Of a DNA stretch of 64,000 nucleotides, positions 24,763-33,016 are shown in pieces. The notes under the pieces are model-generated. The model saw only the letters and a program-made list of their open reading frames with translations. It had not been told where the DNA came from and made no database searches. The translations under genes were made by a program, and so were the position numbers. Origin of the DNA: Bacillota bacterium (lineage in GTDB: Bacteria; Bacillota; Clostridia; Christensenellales; SZUA-584); contig JAEWCC010000014.1 of assembly GCA_023390815.1 (NCBI GenBank), positions 1-64,000 of the forward strand. Reading direction: 5' to 3'. Position 1 is the first letter of the stretch; every line of letters begins with the position of its first letter.

Positions 24763-26220
24763 ATGAACAAGAATTCCGTCATTGGCTACCTGCCCGATGA
24801 ACGTCCCCCGGCGCTGAAGCTGCTGCTGTACGCTTTGCAGCAGGTCATCGTCATGTTCCCTGCCACGATCGCGGTCGCGCTGATTACCGGTTTTCAGGTA
24901 TCGACGACGATTTTCGCGAGCGGCCTCGCAACGCTGTGCTTTATTCTGATCTCCGGCAAAAAAATTCCGCTATACTACGGTTCCAGTTTTTCTTACTTAA
25001 CCGCCGTGATCAGCCTGATGACCAGCGAGGCCATTACATCCAAGCTGAGCCCCGAGGCGCTCACACAGCTTACCAACTGGCTGAATAAGACCACACCGGT
25101 GATGCCCGGCGAAGCCATTGCGTATGCGCAGTTCGGCATCATCATGTCCGGTTTTGTATCGATCATCGCGGGCTTGATCGTTCGTGTCTCCGGCAAGAAC
25201 GGCGTCGAAAAGGTGCTGCCTGCCACGATTACCGGTTCCATCGCGATGGTGATCGGCCTCACATTAGCCGGCAACGCGATCGGCGACGCCGCGCCCGCAA
25301 TGGCGGACGGCGCTGCGGTGGCAGGCGTGCTCGGCAGCAGCTGGGTTTGGGTGGTATCGCTGGCCACGCTGCTTTCCACGATCCTGTTCTCACGGTATCT
25401 CAAAGGCTTCCTCGGACAACTGCCCCTGCTGCTCGGCGCGGCGGTAGGATGCGCAACCGCGGGGATCATCTACTGGGTCGGCGGAGCGGACTTCAACATG
25501 TTCCGTGCGATGCCGCCGGAGGCGCTAAGCGCGTCGCTCTGGTCGGCTGGCCCCATTGCGGTTCCGGCTTTCACGCTGCCCAAGTTCTCTGTTGAAGCGA
25601 TCCTCGCGATCATGCCGATCGCGATTGCGACGATCCCCGAATCGACCGCGCACATCTTCCAGCTTGACATCTACGTCAACGATCTCGCTAAGAAGAAGGG
25701 TTCCACCAAGGAATATAAGCTCGCGAACATGCTCGACCGCAACCTGATCGGTGACGGTATCTGCGACATGATCTCCGGCTTCGTCGGCGGTCCCGCAGGC
25801 ACGAACTACGGCGAAAACATCAGCACGATGGCGATTACGCGCGTGTTCTCCATCCCAGTGCTCATCGTGGCGGCAATCATCGCGATGGTGATCTCGTTCT
25901 TCACCCCGCTTATCCAGGGCATCTACGCGATCCCGCTGGGTGTCATCGGCGGTCTCGAGATCTACCTGTTCGGCGCGATCGCTGCGCAGGGTATCGCGAT
26001 CATGATCGACAAAAAGGTCGACCTGTTCAGCGCGAAGAACGTTGCGGTCATCGCGACGATCATGATACTCGGCCTCGGCGGCAAGTACGCGTTCGGCGGC
26101 AACATTCCGTTCTTCGGCATACAGGTTCCCTGCATCGCGGGCGCTGCGATCTTCGGCATACTGCTGAACCTGATCCTCAGCATCGGCGAGAAGCGGAACA
26201 AAGAAGCGGCAGCCGAGTAA
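24763..26220 (+). CDS. Uracil permease (NCS2/UraA-PyrP family)
   Basis: A 485-residue membrane carrier of the nucleobase-cation symporter 2 family with about 14 hydrophobic segments. Characteristic stretches are LLLYALQQVIVMFPATIAVALI near the start, LPATITGSIAMVIGLTLAGNA, the substrate-region IATIPESTAHIFQLD, and GGPAGTNYGENISTMAITRVFS. The last two carry the glutamates and Asn-Tyr-Gly-Glu segment typical of uracil transporters. It probably imports uracil with a proton. Specificity is supported by the PyrR-type attenuator just upstream, which links expression to pyrimidine supply. ATG 24763 follows AGGAGG. It is monocistronic, ended by the hairpin at 26245-26279. The gene could be called pyrP or uraA. 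Confidence 0.9.
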   Translation: MNKNSVIGYLPDERPPALKLLLYALQQVIVMFPATIAVALITGFQVSTTIFASGLATLCFILISGKKIPLYYGSSFSYLTAVISLMTSEAITSKLSPEALTQLTNWLNKTTPVMPGEAIAYAQFGIIMSGFVSIIAGLIVRVSGKNGVEKVLPATITGSIAMVIGLTLAGNAIGDAAPAMADGAAVAGVLGSSWVWVVSLATLLSTILFSRYLKGFLGQLPLLLGAAVGCATAGIIYWVGGADFNMFRAMPPEALSASLWSAGPIAVPAFTLPKFSVEAILAIMPIAIATIPESTAHIFQLDIYVNDLAKKKGSTKEYKLANMLDRNLIGDGICDMISGFVGGPAGTNYGENISTMAITRVFSIPVLIVAAIIAMVISFFTPLIQGIYAIPLGVIGGLEIYLFGAIAAQGIAIMIDKKVDLFSAKNVAVIATIMILGLGGKYAFGGNIPFFGIQVPCIAGAAIFGILLNLILSIGEKRNKEAAAE

Positions 26221-26244
26221 GAACCCTTTGGCTTGATCTATACG

Positions 26245-26279
26245 AACGCCCCGTCTGGAGAAACAGACGGGGCGTTTTT
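26245..26279 (+). terminator. Intrinsic terminator of the uracil permease gene
   Basis: Thirteen-bp stem AACGCCCCGTCTG/CAGACGGGGCGTT with loop GAGAAA and five T. Confidence 0.92.
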
Positions 26280-26330
26280 GCGTTATGGATATGTGTTTAT
26301 CGAATACTACTGTAAACCGCGAATGGATGC

Positions 26331-27119
26331 TTAGCTTGATTTGGGCAGGAACGGAATAAGCTGCTTGGCGAAGCTGGGCAGCGTCATCGTCTGGAGCCAG
26401 ACCTTGCCGGGGCCGGTGAGCGTGGTTAAGAACAAGCCCTCGCCGCCGAACAGGATGTTCTTAAAGCCCTTGACCATCTCGGCCTGATACTGCACACTCT
26501 CCTCAAACGCTGCGACGTTGCCGGTATCCACCTTGATGCGCTCGCCCGGGGCCAGCACACGCTCCACCAGGCTGCCGTCGATTTCGAGGAACACGCGGCC
26601 AAAGCCCGAAAGACGCTGGAGTATGAAGCCCTCGCCGCCGAACAGTCCCGCGCCGATGCCTTTGACGACATGCAGGCTTAAGGTAACGGATGGCTGGGCG
26701 CAAAGGAACGCCGATTTCTGCGCGATGATGTTGCCGCCGGTCAGTTCGATGTCGGCGATGCTGCCCGGGAAGGTGCTCGCAATGGTGATCTCCTGACCGG
26801 GCGCGGTGGACGTGTAGGTGGCCATGAAGAGAGAGTCGCCTGAGAGCATGCGCCCGAGGCCTTTCATGAAACCGCCCTGCATGTTGGTCTGCATTTGGAT
26901 GCCGCCGTCCATCCAGACCATACCGCCCGACTGCGTGTAGATGCTCTCGCCCGCATCGAGGCGGATGGAGACCGCGGGCAGGTTGCCGCCGAAAATCTTA
27001 TATTGTAGGGCTTTGGGTGCGTATGATGCGCTCTGCTGCGGACCGCCGACTTGTGCGCCGCAGTTGCTGCAAAAGCGCGTGCCTTCGGGCTGCTGCGCGC
27101 CGCAATTGGGACAGAACAT
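26331..27119 (-). CDS. AIM24/TIGR00266-family protein with N-terminal zinc ribbon
   Basis: A 262-residue cytosolic protein. The first 24 residues form a zinc ribbon with two CxxC pairs (FCPNCGAQQPEGTRFCSNCG). The rest is the beta-rich AIM24 or TRAP-like fold: LDAGESIYTQSGGMVWMDGG, GGFMKGLGRMLSGDSLFMATY, VKGIGAGLFGGEGFILQRLSG, LAPGERIKVDTGNVAAF and FGGEGLFLTTLTGPGKVWLQ. The function of bacterial members is unknown. The start MFCPNCG at 27119 follows AGGAGGTACATTT on the minus strand; the longer frame to 27149 has no such site. It lies downstream of the SdpI-like and methyltransferase genes and may share their transcript. Confidence 0.88.
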   Translation of the reverse strand: MFCPNCGAQQPEGTRFCSNCGAQVGGPQQSASYAPKALQYKIFGGNLPAVSIRLDAGESIYTQSGGMVWMDGGIQMQTNMQGGFMKGLGRMLSGDSLFMATYTSTAPGQEITIASTFPGSIADIELTGGNIIAQKSAFLCAQPSVTLSLHVVKGIGAGLFGGEGFILQRLSGFGRVFLEIDGSLVERVLAPGERIKVDTGNVAAFEESVQYQAEMVKGFKNILFGGEGLFLTTLTGPGKVWLQTMTLPSFAKQLIPFLPKSS

Positions 27120-27186
27120 AAATGTACCTCCTGATTGGTTTGGATACATTCAATATAGCATGAGGGAGAGGGAATGTATACCAACA

Positions 27187-27552
27187 TCATTCCTGTGCGG
27201 AACGGGTGTTTTCCTGCGCCAGCCGCTTTAGATGCTTCTCCACCACGACGAGGGGCGCGATGAGTGCGGCGAACGAGAACGGCAGCAGGCAGAGGCTCAA
27301 AATCTCCGGCGGCAACGGGACAAGCAGCTTGGCGACGACCGCAAAGACGACCAGCACGGGGCCGGTGCGCAGGCTGATGCGGCCATAAACCTTATGCGCC
27401 TCGTCCCACATGGCTTGAGAGGACATGGAGCGCGTAGTGCGGTAGCCGTAGAGCATGTTTATGCGGCGTGGCGGGCGCAGCGTGAACAGCAGCCCGATTA
27501 CCACGACCGCGAGGGGAATGAGCAGGTCAGCGACCCAGAAGAAAACGTCCAA
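27187..27552 (-). CDS. SdpI-family integral membrane protein
   Basis: A 121-residue protein with three transmembrane segments (LLIPLAVVVIGLLFTL, VLVVFAVVAKLLVPLP, LLPFSFAALIAPLVVV). Between the first two is the SdpI-family signature INMLYGYRTTRSMSSQAMWDEAH. SdpI of Bacillus gives immunity to the SdpC toxin and signals to a regulator, but most family members are uncharacterised. No toxin or ArsR-like SdpR gene lies next to it, so immunity is not implied. AGGTCATTG precedes the ATG on the minus strand. Its stop lies about 68 bp before the AIM24 gene start. Confidence 0.8.
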   Translation of the reverse strand: MDVFFWVADLLIPLAVVVIGLLFTLRPPRRINMLYGYRTTRSMSSQAMWDEAHKVYGRISLRTGPVLVVFAVVAKLLVPLPPEILSLCLLPFSFAALIAPLVVVEKHLKRLAQENTRSAQE

Positions 27553-27569
27553 GAAGCAATGACCTCCGA

Positions 27570-28370
27570 TTATTTCACGCCGATGCGCATGCGATAGTTA
27601 AAGTCGATGCGGAACTCTTCCGCGCCGTAGATTTCGGTTACCGCTTCGCGGTAGCGGCTGATCTGGGGCAGGATGCGCTCGGGGAAGGCTTTAAGCACAG
27701 CCTGCAGGCCGCCTTGGCTCAGCGCGAGGCCGACAAGGCGCTCCGCGTTGCAGCGCTCCGCGTTGGAGAAGAGGAGCTCCCGCGCGTAGCGGAAGTGACC
27801 GCTTTGCGCGATATTACCGAGGTGGCCTTCCTTAGCCCACTTGACGCTGGCGCTTTGCAGCGAAGGTTCTGCGTCTTCGATGCCCTCAACTTCGCTGATC
27901 AGACGCTCATAGGCCATCTCGGCTTCGAGACCGCAGACGGGCGGCCAGTCGCAATCGACCGTGGCAAAAACACCGCCGGGGGAGAGGATACGGCTGACTT
28001 CCGCGAGCGTGGAGGCGGGCTCCATCCAGTGGAACGACTGCGAGCAGACGATGGCGTCGGCGCAGGCGCTTTGAAGCCCCGTGTCGTGCGACCAGGCCTG
28101 AACGAAGGAGATGCCCGGCGACTGCTTGGCGCGCGCGACGGCGAGCATATCGGGGCTTGGCTCTACGCCGACCACCTCTTTGCAATGCCCTGCCCAGATC
28201 AGCGTAGAAAGACCGGTGCCGCAGCCCATGTCCACCACGAGGCCGGGCTGCCTCCCGAGATAAATCCCGATGAGCTCGACTACCCGCTGCGGCATTTGCG
28301 GCCGCGCAAGCTCGTAAAGCTCCGCAAACCCCATAAATCGCTGCGCGTTCTTCTCGTCTTCCCGTACCAT
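27570..28370 (-). CDS. Class I SAM-dependent methyltransferase
   Basis: A 266-residue methyltransferase of the Methyltransf_11 type. Motif I is LVVDMGCGTGLSTLIWAG, the ribose-binding acidic residue is in VVGVEPSPDMLAVARAK, and the later motifs are ADAIVCSQSFHWMEPASTLAEV and LSPGGVFATVDCDW. The SQSFHW segment is typical of SmtA/YafE-like small-molecule methyltransferases. Start ATG 28370 follows AAAGGAGGAATTGCC, so the much longer open frame (to 28655) should not be used. The substrate is not predictable. It is the first gene of a probable minus-strand transcript with the SdpI-like and AIM24-like genes. Confidence 0.87.
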   Translation of the reverse strand: MVREDEKNAQRFMGFAELYELARPQMPQRVVELIGIYLGRQPGLVVDMGCGTGLSTLIWAGHCKEVVGVEPSPDMLAVARAKQSPGISFVQAWSHDTGLQSACADAIVCSQSFHWMEPASTLAEVSRILSPGGVFATVDCDWPPVCGLEAEMAYERLISEVEGIEDAEPSLQSASVKWAKEGHLGNIAQSGHFRYARELLFSNAERCNAERLVGLALSQGGLQAVLKAFPERILPQISRYREAVTEIYGAEEFRIDFNYRMRIGVK

Positions 28371-28564
28371 GGCAATTCCTCCTTTACGCCCCACTATATC
28401 ACACCGCGCGCGGCGGGAAAAGAGGCGCATTTCCCTGTTGCCGTCGGGTGGGTCATGATATTGTATATGCGGCTGTTCCCATGATGCTGCGAGATTTGCG
28501 GCAAAATCCATAAGGACATAAGACCTGCTCATCGGATTCGAGTACAGCAATTGGCGGGATAACC

Positions 28565-28624
28565 CCTCCGTCCGCGCGCCGGACACAGCCCGGACGCGCG
28601 GCCACCTCCCCTTGCAGGGGAGGC
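28565..28624 (+). repeat. Partial copy of the dispersed palindromic repeat
   Basis: CCTCCGT, then a hairpin in which CCGCGCG pairs with CGCGCGG (plus an inner CCGG/CCGG), then CCACCTCCCC..GGGGAGGCT. This is the right half of the element seen complete at 63018-63159; its hairpin sequence differs but still pairs. Confidence 0.6.
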
Positions 28625-28643
28625 TATCACAACCCTGACAACG

Positions 28644-28667
28644 ATGCCCCTGCATGGGGCATTTTTT
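28644..28667 (+). terminator. Intrinsic terminator upstream of the defence operon
   Basis: Seven-bp stem ATGCCCC/GGGGCAT with loop TGCAT and six T. It would stop transcription coming from the left. Confidence 0.75.
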
Positions 28668-28764
28668 GTTTTTATGGGAGATATTGTAGAAATGGGACGA
28701 GGGTGATATGATAAAAGTTAAGGTAAATATAGTCTAATATACTTGTTAAATTCGGAGATAAAAA

Positions 28765-29562
28765 ATGATTACTAGCTCTCCTTTCGTATGTTCAGAATAC
28801 AACATATCTGCGAATTTGCATCTTGCTGTAATTGACTTCGAACATTTGAATGGCACAATTAAAGAAGTTCTAGATAATAACTTTGTTCTTATTTGTGAGG
28901 GTAGATCTTGCTCGTCTTTATCTACCGTAAAACAACAGGTTAACACTTTATATACTGGAAAAAATGAGACTTGGATTATGGGTGCTACAGCTGAGTTTTT
29001 TATTCATTTATATATTTCTCTATCCGGATTTAAGCAAGAGTGTCTTTTTCTAAATTTGGAAGAAGGTTCTATTAAAAAAGGCTTTGATGGGTATTATTCT
29101 TATAATGGAAATGAGTGGTTAATGGAAAGCAAGGCTGGTTCCATTCTAACGAAGGATAATACGCATGTAAATAAGGTTGAAAAAGCAATGGAAGATTTAG
29201 AGGATAAAGTGATGGGTAGGGTTTGTCCGGGGAAAAGTGGTGTTCCAAATAACCCATGGAAAAACGCATATTCCCATGCAAGCCATTATGACGTAGGAGC
29301 ATCAGAAAAAATCAGAAAAAACATAAAAACGTTATCAGATGATTTTATTAATGGGATATTTTATTCAATAGAAAAGTTCAATACTATGCCTTGCGGTACT
29401 TTATTTTTAACTGGCATCTGGGATCCACCGCAACATAAAGACATACTTGAAGAGCTAAAAGATGTAACAGATAAGTTAAAAGGGAAAGATATTTATGTCA
29501 TATGTGTAACTCATAAATCGGTTGATTTATTCTTAGATTACTTAAAGCAGGATTTAAAATGA
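28765..29562 (+). CDS. HamA-like protein (DUF1837), predicted nuclease of a Hachiman-type system
   Basis: A 265-residue protein in strongly AT-rich DNA, unlike its neighbours. The central part, GATAEFFIHLYISLSG (73-88) and then GFDGYYSYNGNEWLMESKAG (106-125), follows the DUF1837 layout of an early Gly/Glu helix and a PD-(D/E)xK-like active site: Asp108, Glu121 and Lys123 would be the catalytic trio. In Hachiman systems HamA is the nuclease effector kept in check by the HamB helicase. The gene overlaps the helicase gene by ATGA, and CGGAG precedes its own ATG. AbpA of the AbpAB system also has DUF1837 and a helicase partner, so that is the alternative. The assignment rests on motif layout plus the partner, not on a search. 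Confidence 0.72.
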   Translation: MITSSPFVCSEYNISANLHLAVIDFEHLNGTIKEVLDNNFVLICEGRSCSSLSTVKQQVNTLYTGKNETWIMGATAEFFIHLYISLSGFKQECLFLNLEEGSIKKGFDGYYSYNGNEWLMESKAGSILTKDNTHVNKVEKAMEDLEDKVMGRVCPGKSGVPNNPWKNAYSHASHYDVGASEKIRKNIKTLSDDFINGIFYSIEKFNTMPCGTLFLTGIWDPPQHKDILEELKDVTDKLKGKDIYVICVTHKSVDLFLDYLKQDLK

Positions 29563-31976
29563 ATGAATACAAAGAAATCCATGAACTCAATGAAATAGAG
29601 CATTATTCTAGTATCATGGAAAAATTAACAGTCAATCCGCAATTGTTAACGAGTGCTGAAAAAACATTTATTCTAACTTGCGCTATAATTCTAATAAAGA
29701 AGTTTGAAAAAGACAGACGTTGTACATCTTATATGGAACTCGCATATTATATTATACTTAAATACTCATTAAGCTTTTCAGATTACGAACCATTATATGA
29801 CTTTAGTGTAAATGTGGGATTTTATCCAATAGCTCAATCGATTACTTCAAGAGGATTAATTTCATTTGATAATATACCGTTTTCACTATTACCCCATAAG
29901 ATAAGTTCTGAATATGCAAATGATTTGATTATTGAAACTTTGGAGCAAAAAATTACTAGAAACAGGATAATTGCATCTTCAGATAAGGAGATAAGTTATA
30001 TTGCTCCTACATCGTTTGGAAAAAGCAGTATAATTATTGATCATATAGTTGCAAATAAAGATAAAGCAAAACGAATAGGGATTATTGTTCCAACTAAATC
30101 ACTATTAATGCAAACCTATCGCTCAATACGGAAGGCAAAATTAGGCTATAAAATTTTAATACATGATGAAATGTTTAACGGTGAACAAAGCTTTATTGCG
30201 ATCTTTACACAAGAAAGGGCACTTAGGTTACTTGATAAACATAATATCTTTTTTGATACACTCTATATTGATGAAGCGCATCGTTTGCTAGAAGAAGATT
30301 CACGTTCGATCTTATTATCACGACTAATAAAAATTAATCGTTTAAGAAACAAAGAATCTATAACGGTATATTTATCGCCTTTAATCTCTAATACTGAAAA
30401 CCTCAAGGTTTTTTCTGCTCAAAATATTTTTGAGCAGCGGATCACATTTAACATAAAAGAACCGGAATACTATGAATATAGACTAGACGGAGATGTTTTA
30501 AAATACAATCGATTTGTAGATAGATTTTTTAAGATAGGCTATAGCCCTAATATCTTTGATTATATTAATAATAATAGCACAGAGAAAACATTTTGTTATC
30601 TTTATTCTCCTAGAAAGATAGAGAAATTCGCAAAAGAACTTTCATCTAATCTCGAAGAATTAGAGATAACAGAGGGTATTAAAGAAATTATAGGTAGCCT
30701 TAGAAGATATGTTCACGAAGACTTTTATGAAATTGAATACATACAAAAAGGGATTGTATATTTACATGGTAAACTGCCAGATAACGTTAAGGATTATTTA
30801 GAGTATAAATTCAATGGACTTTCAGAAATCCATTTTCTTATTGCTAATAAAGTGATTCTTGAAGGTATAAACTTACCAATTGATTCTCTATTTATTCTGA
30901 ATGGCACAAAACTAAACGAAAAAGAGTTAACAAATTTGATTGGAAGAGTAAATAGACTAGACCAAATTTTTGGCGAGGGGAGTCAACTTAAAAAATTGCT
31001 GCCCGTTGTTCATTTTGTTAATCATCAAGAATACAATAGAAAAAATAGTAAACTCGAAAATAAAATTAGGTTATTAAAAACCGGGGTTTTTCATGATGAT
31101 GTTAATAATCCGATATTAACCTCATTTAATTTCAAAAGTATAGGAGAAAAAAAGATAAAAAAATTTGAGCAAATAATTGCTGATGAAGCGGCCTTTTTTA
31201 CAGTACCCAAAGGTCCTGTTGAAGAATTGAAACGGAAGATGATTTCACTTGGAATGAATACGATTTATTCAATAAATGATAATATGTGCGTGACAATTTA
31301 TAAAAATATAACAGAATTGATGATGCATCCCAAGCTTGATGAAGTTCATTTTCTCGATAAACTTAGTTATTTGTTTATAAAGAATCTCACAGGAGAAATT
31401 ATTGATAAAGAATTTTTACGCTTGAAAAATGAAAAAGCTATCGCTTATTATAAAATGTTTTTTGATAACAGAAAAAATTCTTTAAAAGAAAATATAACTC
31501 TTGAAGTTAAATATTTTTATCGCCGGATTGAAACAGGTGATAGCCTAATGTATATAGGCGAAAGCTTTGGAGAGATGCCCTATGCTTCAGAAGGGAGAGG
31601 GGCTTATAATAATGTATATATCAATTTAAGTACAATGAGCAGGAAGCAATTAGTTAATATTGCAGTAATTAAACAAAAACTCGAGCAGGATTTTGTAAGC
31701 TATAAACTTCATATGTTTTTCCAGCTAATGTTTGATTATGGCCTACTATCTAAAGATGAATATAATAATATTATCTATGGATCAACTGATCCTCAAAAAT
31801 TACAGTTAGTAAAGATGGGACTAACTATTAACCTTATTAATCGCTTGGATAAAGATGGACAATTAGAGAACATAATGATTGATGATAATAACAACCTATA
31901 TGGAAACTATAAACTTGAAGAATACAAGAGACAGGCGGATGATTTTTATCGGTTTGAGCTTAGCAAGTTCTTGTAA
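29559..31976 (+). CDS. HamB-like superfamily 2 DEAH helicase of a Hachiman-type system
   Basis: An 805-residue helicase. Motif I is APTSFGKSS (149-157), Ia VPTKSLLMQ (177-185), II IDEAH (237-241), III LSPL (272-275), IV LYSPRK (348-353), V ANKVILEGINLP (429-440) and VI LIGRVNR (460-466). A LHGKLP segment (402-407) before motif V is like other HamB proteins. The N-terminal 130 residues and C-terminal 330 residues are helical and not recognisable. The DNA is about one-third G+C, against well over half in flanking genes, so the pair was probably acquired by transfer. Coupled start with the HamA-like gene supports a two-protein complex, in which the helicase senses damaged or invading DNA and unleashes the nuclease. 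No mobility gene or att site is visible. Confidence 0.78.
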   Translation: MNEYKEIHELNEIEHYSSIMEKLTVNPQLLTSAEKTFILTCAIILIKKFEKDRRCTSYMELAYYIILKYSLSFSDYEPLYDFSVNVGFYPIAQSITSRGLISFDNIPFSLLPHKISSEYANDLIIETLEQKITRNRIIASSDKEISYIAPTSFGKSSIIIDHIVANKDKAKRIGIIVPTKSLLMQTYRSIRKAKLGYKILIHDEMFNGEQSFIAIFTQERALRLLDKHNIFFDTLYIDEAHRLLEEDSRSILLSRLIKINRLRNKESITVYLSPLISNTENLKVFSAQNIFEQRITFNIKEPEYYEYRLDGDVLKYNRFVDRFFKIGYSPNIFDYINNNSTEKTFCYLYSPRKIEKFAKELSSNLEELEITEGIKEIIGSLRRYVHEDFYEIEYIQKGIVYLHGKLPDNVKDYLEYKFNGLSEIHFLIANKVILEGINLPIDSLFILNGTKLNEKELTNLIGRVNRLDQIFGEGSQLKKLLPVVHFVNHQEYNRKNSKLENKIRLLKTGVFHDDVNNPILTSFNFKSIGEKKIKKFEQIIADEAAFFTVPKGPVEELKRKMISLGMNTIYSINDNMCVTIYKNITELMMHPKLDEVHFLDKLSYLFIKNLTGEIIDKEFLRLKNEKAIAYYKMFFDNRKNSLKENITLEVKYFYRRIETGDSLMYIGESFGEMPYASEGRGAYNNVYINLSTMSRKQLVNIAVIKQKLEQDFVSYKLHMFFQLMFDYGLLSKDEYNNIIYGSTDPQKLQLVKMGLTINLINRLDKDGQLENIMIDDNNNLYGNYKLEEYKRQADDFYRFELSKFL

Positions 31977-32027
31977 GGTGTATGCCGTTCTGATGTCGAA
32001 GTCTTCTTCGCCGCAATAATCCAGAGC

Positions 32028-32313
32028 CTATCCCGGCTCTCTTTTAATCCATTTTGGCGTTTGTAAGTGAATCCCGCTCACACACTCGCCCCGGTACACC
32101 TTTTCCAGCGCCGCAAAGTTCAGCTTCTTCATGGGAAGAAGGGCATGCGTGACGCGGCGGATAGCCTCGGGGGAACCATTGATGTATACGTCGTCCATCC
32201 AGTCGGGGGATATCTGCCACGAGAAGCCGAATTTGTCCTCCCCGGCCGCACGGCTCGGCCTCGGGCTCGGCGCACCAAAGACGGTCGGCCTCGGCCACAT
32301 TTTCGTACGTCAT
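32028..32313 (-). pseudogene. Truncated, frameshifted VOC/PhnB-like gene remnant
   Basis: The reading starts at ATG 32313 (overlapping the transpeptidase stop) with TYENVAEADRLWCAEPEAEPCG, then must change frame near 32245 to read EDKFGFSWQISPDWMDDVYI and ALLPMKKLNFAALEKVYRGE. Joined, this is the C-terminal half of a PhnB or 3-demethylubiquinone-9 methyltransferase-like VOC protein (DKFG.SWQI.P, then the MKK.D...LE end). The N-terminal half is missing: the L,D-transpeptidase gene abuts the break. It is therefore a remnant, possibly cut when the neighbouring elements arrived. Confidence 0.65.
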
Positions 32314-32651
32314 TCTTTGACGATGCTGACCGGCGTGCCGATCTCCACCATGTCATAGAGCGCCTCAACGTCCGCGTTGTACATGCGGATGCAGCCTTTG
32401 GACGCGGCCTTGCCGATGGAGTCGGGGTTGTTGGTGCCGTGTATGCCGATATGCGGGCTGGAGATGCCCATCCACCGGGTGCCGTACGGCCCGCCGGGGT
32501 TTGGCGATTTGTTGATAATGATAAAGTCCCCGACGGGGGTGGGCGTCAGCAGCTTGCCCACCGCAACCGGGTAGGTTTTGACGAGCTGGCGCTGCTTGAA
32601 AAGCTCAAGCCGCCGCGGCTTGATATGGATCACGATCTTATACGGGTTCAT
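32310..32651 (-). CDS. L,D-transpeptidase (YkuD domain)
   Basis: A 113-residue YkuD-domain protein. It begins MNPYKIVIHIKPRRLELFKQ, followed by YPVAVGKLLTPTPVGDFII, the typical first strands, and ends with the catalytic region HIGIHGTNNPDSIGKAAS plus KGCIRMYNADV, containing the His and the SxGCIRM nucleophile cysteine. Family members form 3-3 cross-links in peptidoglycan or attach proteins to it. There is no signal peptide and the protein is a bare domain, so export or lysis-dependent release is unclear. It lies next to phage-type lysis genes but on the other strand. AGGGATGATC precedes the ATG. Confidence 0.87.
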   Translation of the reverse strand: MNPYKIVIHIKPRRLELFKQRQLVKTYPVAVGKLLTPTPVGDFIIINKSPNPGGPYGTRWMGISSPHIGIHGTNNPDSIGKAASKGCIRMYNADVEALYDMVEIGTPVSIVKE

Positions 32652-32712
32652 ACGATCATCCCTTTCCTGATATCTTATTCCGCACGGGTCACGGTTGCTT
32701 ATCGATATGGGT

Positions 32713-32731
32713 AGAGCCCTTCGGCTCTTTT
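32713..32731 (+). terminator. Small hairpin terminator, left copy
   Basis: AGAGCC/GGCTCT with loop CTTC and TTTT. A near copy lies at 32916-32940 on the far side of the dispersed repeat. Confidence 0.5.
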
Positions 32732-32754
32732 GAGTTGTCGATAAAACGTATCAT

Positions 32755-32886
32755 GCCTTCCCTCAGACGAGCACCCTCCGGGCACGTAGGAGGTGGCGCG
32801 CAGCGCCGGAGGGAGTGATCTGCGGTGAGTGCCAATATCTCTCCCCCAGTCACCTATTGGTGACAGCCCCCTCGTCAGAGGGGGCC
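32755..32886 (-). repeat. Dispersed palindromic repeat, full copy in inverted orientation
   Basis: The 48 bases 32839-32886 are the reverse complement of 63018-63065 with one difference (CTATTGG against CTATCGG). The rest matches in order: CACTCCCTCCG, a variable hairpin, CACCTCC and a closing CTGAGGGAAGG. It sits between two copies of the AGAGCC..GGCTCT hairpin. Confidence 0.85.
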
Positions 32887-32915
32887 AATATGAGAGGTCT
32901 CTTGATACTCTGTGA

Positions 32916-32940
32916 AGAGCCATTCCGGCTCTTTTCTTTT
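32916..32940 (+). terminator. Small hairpin terminator, right copy
   Basis: AGAGCC/GGCTCT with loop ATTCC, then TTTTCTTTT. With 32713-32731 it brackets the dispersed repeat. The rest of 32652-33016 holds no gene. Confidence 0.55.
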
Positions 32941-33016
32941 TGAGCGATGATGAGCGGAGCGGCGGGCTAGCATGGCCTCAAGCGGGGCAAAGCCCCGGAC
33001 GAAAGGAGAAGAGACG

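Larger units (their letters stand above)
28371..28764. other. Intergenic boundary between GC-rich chromosome and AT-rich defence genes
   Basis: The left part is GC-rich and holds a partial copy of the dispersed repeat (28565-28624) and a terminator (28644-28667). From about 28680 the composition drops abruptly to AT-rich, matching the two genes that follow. No gene is seen here. An exact promoter for the defence operon cannot be assigned; TAATAT near 28735 is a possible -10. Confidence 0.5.

Noticed and set aside
32067..32714. Plus-strand open frame opposite the transpeptidase and VOC remnant
   Set aside because: No family resemblance; the minus strand carries recognisable motifs.
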